Shown here: piece after piece, positions 6,305-8,114 of the stretch
How the letters are laid out: the number at the start of each line of letters is the position of its first letter
Numbering within the stretch: position 1 is the first letter of the stretch
Assembly: GCA_024635465.1 (NCBI GenBank)
Contig: JAGXIS010000012.1
Location: forward strand, 1-8,114
DNA length: 8,114 nucleotides
Reading direction: 5' to 3'
Source of the DNA: Bacteroidota bacterium
GTDB taxonomy: Bacteria; Bacteroidota; Rhodothermia; Balneolales; Balneolaceae
Program-made: the position numbers and the translations under genes
The notes under the pieces: model-generated
What the model saw: only the letters and a program-made list of their open reading frames with translations
The model's database searches: none
Told to the model about the DNA's origin: nothing

Positions 6305-6424
6305 CTATTTTACTCTTTCAATTAGCTCATCAAGATACATAAAAAGAACGGTTTTTTTGTGAACTCTTTGTGAAAGAAAGTCAAAAAATATACCGGTCAG
6401 CATCTCAGCTTTCCAATCAATCAT
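6305..6424 (-). CDS. Small ORF (39 aa) at the head of the ccm operon, unknown function
   Basis: An ATG at 6424 opens a 39-codon frame ending TAG at 6305, 14 nt before the ccmC start and on the same strand. The peptide begins MIDWKAEMLTGIFFDFLSQR and ends YLDELIERVK. It is mixed hydrophobic and charged, probably helical, without a clear membrane segment or signal peptide, and is not recognisable as the end of CcmB. A GTG at 6454 could extend it by ten residues, but the candidate promoter would leave almost no leader for that start. It may encode a short accessory peptide, act as a leader coupling translation to the TTG-initiated ccmC, or be chance. I do not recognise a family. Confidence 0.35.
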   Translation of the reverse strand: MIDWKAEMLTGIFFDFLSQRVHKKTVLFMYLDELIERVK

Positions 6425-6463
6425 ACTCAAATCATTACCGTATAAGCTATTCACTCTTTATTA

Positions 6464-6491
6464 TTTATATTTATAATGAAATTGTGATCAA
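6464..6491 (-). promoter_or_regulatory. Candidate promoter of the ccm operon
   Basis: Read on the minus strand, TTGATC (6486-6491) and TATAAA (6464-6469) are 16 nt apart and fit sigma70-type -35 and -10 boxes. The start point would fall near 6457, about 33 nt before the small ORF. The surrounding AT-rich stretch holds a repeated TATAAA-type element (a second copy at 6470-6475) and also lies upstream of the divergent gene at 6538. Confidence 0.35.
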
Positions 6492-6537
6492 CATGATTTG
6501 TTCAAAAAAAGCACCTATCCAACAAATAAAATAATTT

Positions 6538-7056
6538 ATGTCGGGAAAAACCATAGATCTGAAGCCGTCATATACCTACCTTTTCTGGTGGTATATCTTT
6601 GGGGCACTTTTGGCGCCACTTTTTGGTATTGGACTTATCGTACTCTTTTTGGCTCACAGAAAACAGTCAGCCATTACTTATGTTATTGGCGATCAATCCA
6701 TCACCAAAACGGATCGTAACTACGCTGAAAAGGTAAATTTAATTGATATTCAGGAAATAAAAGTTCAACAAAGGTGGATTGATAAAAAGTTGAACTCAGG
6801 AAAACTTGTTCTAATTACAGAACAAAAAACAGTTGATGTAGTCGGGATTCAAAATCCTTACTCACTTTCTGACCTTATTTTGCAAGCAGCAAAAGCTGAA
6901 AGAATCCGCCTCAATAAAAAGAAGCAAATCCCAACACCACCTTCAGATGCAGCACCGATATCTTTAGATCGTTTGGATTACCTCACCGGTTTATGGCAAC
7001 AAGGTTTGTTATCAGATGAAGATTTTAAAAAAGAAAAGAAGCACTTTGAATCCTGA
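6538..7056 (+). CDS. Membrane PH-like domain protein with C-terminal SHOCT module
   Basis: This 172-residue protein starts with a hydrophobic segment (about 13-39, YLFWWYIFGALLAPLFGIG...), either one long helix or a hairpin. A bacterial PH-like (YdbS/bPH2-type) beta domain follows (about 45-118), with the typical run YVIGDQSITKTD, VNLIDIQEIKVQQRWID, KLVLITEQKTVDVVGIQNP and a closing helix. A basic/proline linker (about 121-137) leads to a SHOCT module (about 143-171, LDRLDYLTGLWQQGLLSDEDF), a short oligomerisation-type helix pair often at protein C-termini. The function is unknown; such proteins are membrane-associated and may scaffold other components. The ATG follows an A/T-rich stretch without Shine-Dalgarno. 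It is divergent from the ccm operon and 60 nt upstream of the secreted cupin gene, so the last two may share a transcript. Confidence 0.8.
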   Translation: MSGKTIDLKPSYTYLFWWYIFGALLAPLFGIGLIVLFLAHRKQSAITYVIGDQSITKTDRNYAEKVNLIDIQEIKVQQRWIDKKLNSGKLVLITEQKTVDVVGIQNPYSLSDLILQAAKAERIRLNKKKQIPTPPSDAAPISLDRLDYLTGLWQQGLLSDEDFKKEKKHFES

Positions 7057-7116
7057 TCAAACATACTTTTATTCATTTTATTTTATTTTCCTTCTTAATT
7101 TTAATATACGCTTATA

Positions 7117-7551
7117 ATGAAATATCCACTGCGCTTTCTTTCCGTACTCTTCATTCTCTTACTCTATTTAAATACTGAGAGTGTCGCACAAGACAGTAGT
7201 TTAATAAATGGGAACATCATTTTACAAACCACTGCATCATGGGATGGAAATCCAATTATCTATCCGGAGGGAGAAGCACAGATTACAGCACTCCACATTG
7301 AAATACCATCCGGTGCTGAGACAGGGTGGCATTCTCATCCCGTTCCATCATTTGGTTATGTCTTGGAAGGTACATTGGAGATCGCAATGGAGGATGGCAG
7401 TACATTGATTGTGAATAAAGGAGAGGCATTGGCTGAAGTAACAAGCAGAATCCATTCCGGAAAGAGTATTGGTGAGAATTCCCTGAAATTGGTTGTTTTT
7501 TATGCCGGTGTGACCGATAAAGATCTTACAATTATGGACAATGTTGATTAA
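7117..7551 (+). CDS. Secreted cupin-domain protein
   Basis: The 144-residue protein begins with a signal peptide (MKYPLR, hydrophobic core 7-18, likely cleavage after SVAQ at residue 25), so the mature cupin acts outside the cytoplasm. The cupin barrel covers about 45-132: motif 1 is GWHSHPVPSFGYVLEGTLEI (70-89, H72 and H74), and motif 2 is KGEALAEVTSRIHSG (101-115, H113). The glutamate that normally follows the HxH pair by about four residues is absent; SFG stands there, so metal binding may be by three histidines only. Secreted cupins of this type are common in Bacteroidota and proteobacteria and mostly uncharacterised. The substrate cannot be inferred. The gene ends at a strong terminator shared with the convergent doxX-type gene. 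The 60 nt upstream are pyrimidine-rich with no clear promoter or ribosome-binding site. Confidence 0.88.
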   Translation: MKYPLRFLSVLFILLLYLNTESVAQDSSLINGNIILQTTASWDGNPIIYPEGEAQITALHIEIPSGAETGWHSHPVPSFGYVLEGTLEIAMEDGSTLIVNKGEALAEVTSRIHSGKSIGENSLKLVVFYAGVTDKDLTIMDNVD

Positions 7552-7553
7552 AT

Positions 7554-7585
7554 AAAAAAAGCTTTCAAAAAATTGAAAGCTTTTT
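7554..7585. terminator. Bidirectional intrinsic terminator between cupin and DoxX genes
   Basis: A stem GCTTTCAA (7561-7568)/TTGAAAGC (7573-7580) with an AAAA loop is flanked by A7 (7554-7560) and T5 (7581-7585). The flanks pair too, giving up to 13 bp. Because the A and T tracts lie on opposite sides, it can end transcription of the plus-strand cupin gene (stop at 7551) and the minus-strand DoxX gene (stop at 7616). Confidence 0.92.
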
Positions 7586-7615
7586 CCTAATTGAGCTGAT
7601 AAATCAGTTGATATC

Positions 7616-8011
7616 TTACCCTTTATTCAGTCTATCATCTACAGAATATTTACCACTTCCTATAAAAAAGAGCGATAAATTCGCAAGTAGCAGCATTAAA
7701 TCCAGGCGAGCAGAACTGAATTCACCGCCAAGTTTAGTAGTTAAGAGAGCAACAACCATTACACATGCCAATAATAAGTAGGGGATTCTAGCATATGCAC
7801 CCAACAGAACCATGATCCCACCCACAAATTCCACAATAGCTACCACCCATGCCATTATTCCGGGCAGTGGAATTCCGAGACCTCCGAAAAATCCTTCTAC
7901 ACCTTCAATACCGTTAAGTTTTCCCCATCCGGCTACTATAAAAATAACACCAACTCCAATTCGCAGTAATAGGGGTGCTATATCAACATATTTATTCTCT
8001 GAATTTGACAT
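7616..8011 (-). CDS. DoxX-family membrane protein
   Basis: The 131 residues form four membrane helices (about 10-29, 51-71, 75-92 and 102-117) with the DoxX family pattern: LLLRIGVGVIFIVAGWGKL (14-32), a glycine-rich FFGGLGIPLPG loop (41-51), VEFVGGIMVLLG (60-71) and a final RLDLMLLLANLSLFFIGSGKYSVD stretch from R102. Members are inner-membrane proteins. Some are the small subunit of thiosulfate:quinone oxidoreductase in archaea, while most bacterial ones are linked to redox or oxidative-stress functions without a proven reaction. No DoxA/DoxD partner is visible here, so I would not assign an enzyme. The ATG at 8011 has no Shine-Dalgarno. It is convergent with the secreted cupin gene across a shared terminator. 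Confidence 0.93.
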   Translation of the reverse strand: MSNSENKYVDIAPLLLRIGVGVIFIVAGWGKLNGIEGVEGFFGGLGIPLPGIMAWVVAIVEFVGGIMVLLGAYARIPYLLLACVMVVALLTTKLGGEFSSARLDLMLLLANLSLFFIGSGKYSVDDRLNKG

Positions 8012-8114
8012 ATGATTTAAATTTTAAGTTATGGTTAAGAACTTCATAATTCACTGTCAGCAATAAATTTAAACCCCAAATCCGAATTTGCAAATTTTAT
8101 TAATGTTAAGATTA
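8012..8114. other. AT-rich region upstream of the DoxX gene with a 12-bp palindrome
   Basis: About 100 nt reach the window end without a gene. They presumably hold the promoter of the minus-strand DoxX gene, but no convincing -35/-10 pair is seen. A perfect palindrome AATTTGCAAATT (8085-8096) is a possible operator; in such AT-rich DNA it could also be chance. Confidence 0.25.

Noticed and set aside
8085..8096. Palindrome AATTTGCAAATT as a transcription factor operator
   Set aside because: Short and AT-rich, single copy, at the window edge; I mention it only within the upstream region and do not claim a regulator.

Overview
The window looks like an ordinary chromosomal segment of an AT-rich member of the Bacteroidota or a close relative; a Balneolales/Rhodothermia-type organism is my best guess. 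This is inferred from the gene families, the mostly absent Shine-Dalgarno sequences, a tRNA without an encoded CCA end, and the CxxxY-type CcmE. No mobile element, CRISPR array or phage gene is visible.

Left part (1-1146): the 3' end of a RuBisCO-like protein gene overlaps by 11 nt a small single-domain cupin gene. This pairing recalls the methylthioadenosine salvage route that ends in 1-deoxyxylulose 5-phosphate in Rhodospirillum rubrum. A tRNA-Gly(GCC) gene follows, then a strong intrinsic terminator and, on the other strand, a lipoprotein reading frame that stops in the middle of a repeat domain and is probably a remnant. Middle-left (1318-2460): an ArsC/low-molecular-weight-phosphatase-like protein and a free-standing phosphoribosyl-AMP cyclohydrolase (hisI), both on the plus strand.

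Centre (2487-6424, minus strand): a compact cytochrome c maturation (System I) operon in the order [39-residue ORF]-ccmC-ccmD-ccmE-ccmF, with overlapping or closely spaced genes. CcmC and CcmF keep their haem-ligating histidines. CcmE carries the Cys-type CxxxY haem-binding motif instead of the usual histidine, and the core of the CcmC tryptophan-rich motif is altered. No ccmA, ccmB, ccmG or ccmH lies in the window. The operon runs into hisI tail to tail.

Right part (6538-8114): a membrane PH-like protein with a C-terminal SHOCT module, a secreted cupin, and a DoxX-family membrane protein. The last two converge on one shared, near-perfect bidirectional terminator.

I see no clearly unprecedented system. 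The points most worth a second look are the RuBisCO-like protein/cupin pair, the variant ccm operon with its leading small ORF, and the ArsC-like protein that keeps a three-cysteine layout.
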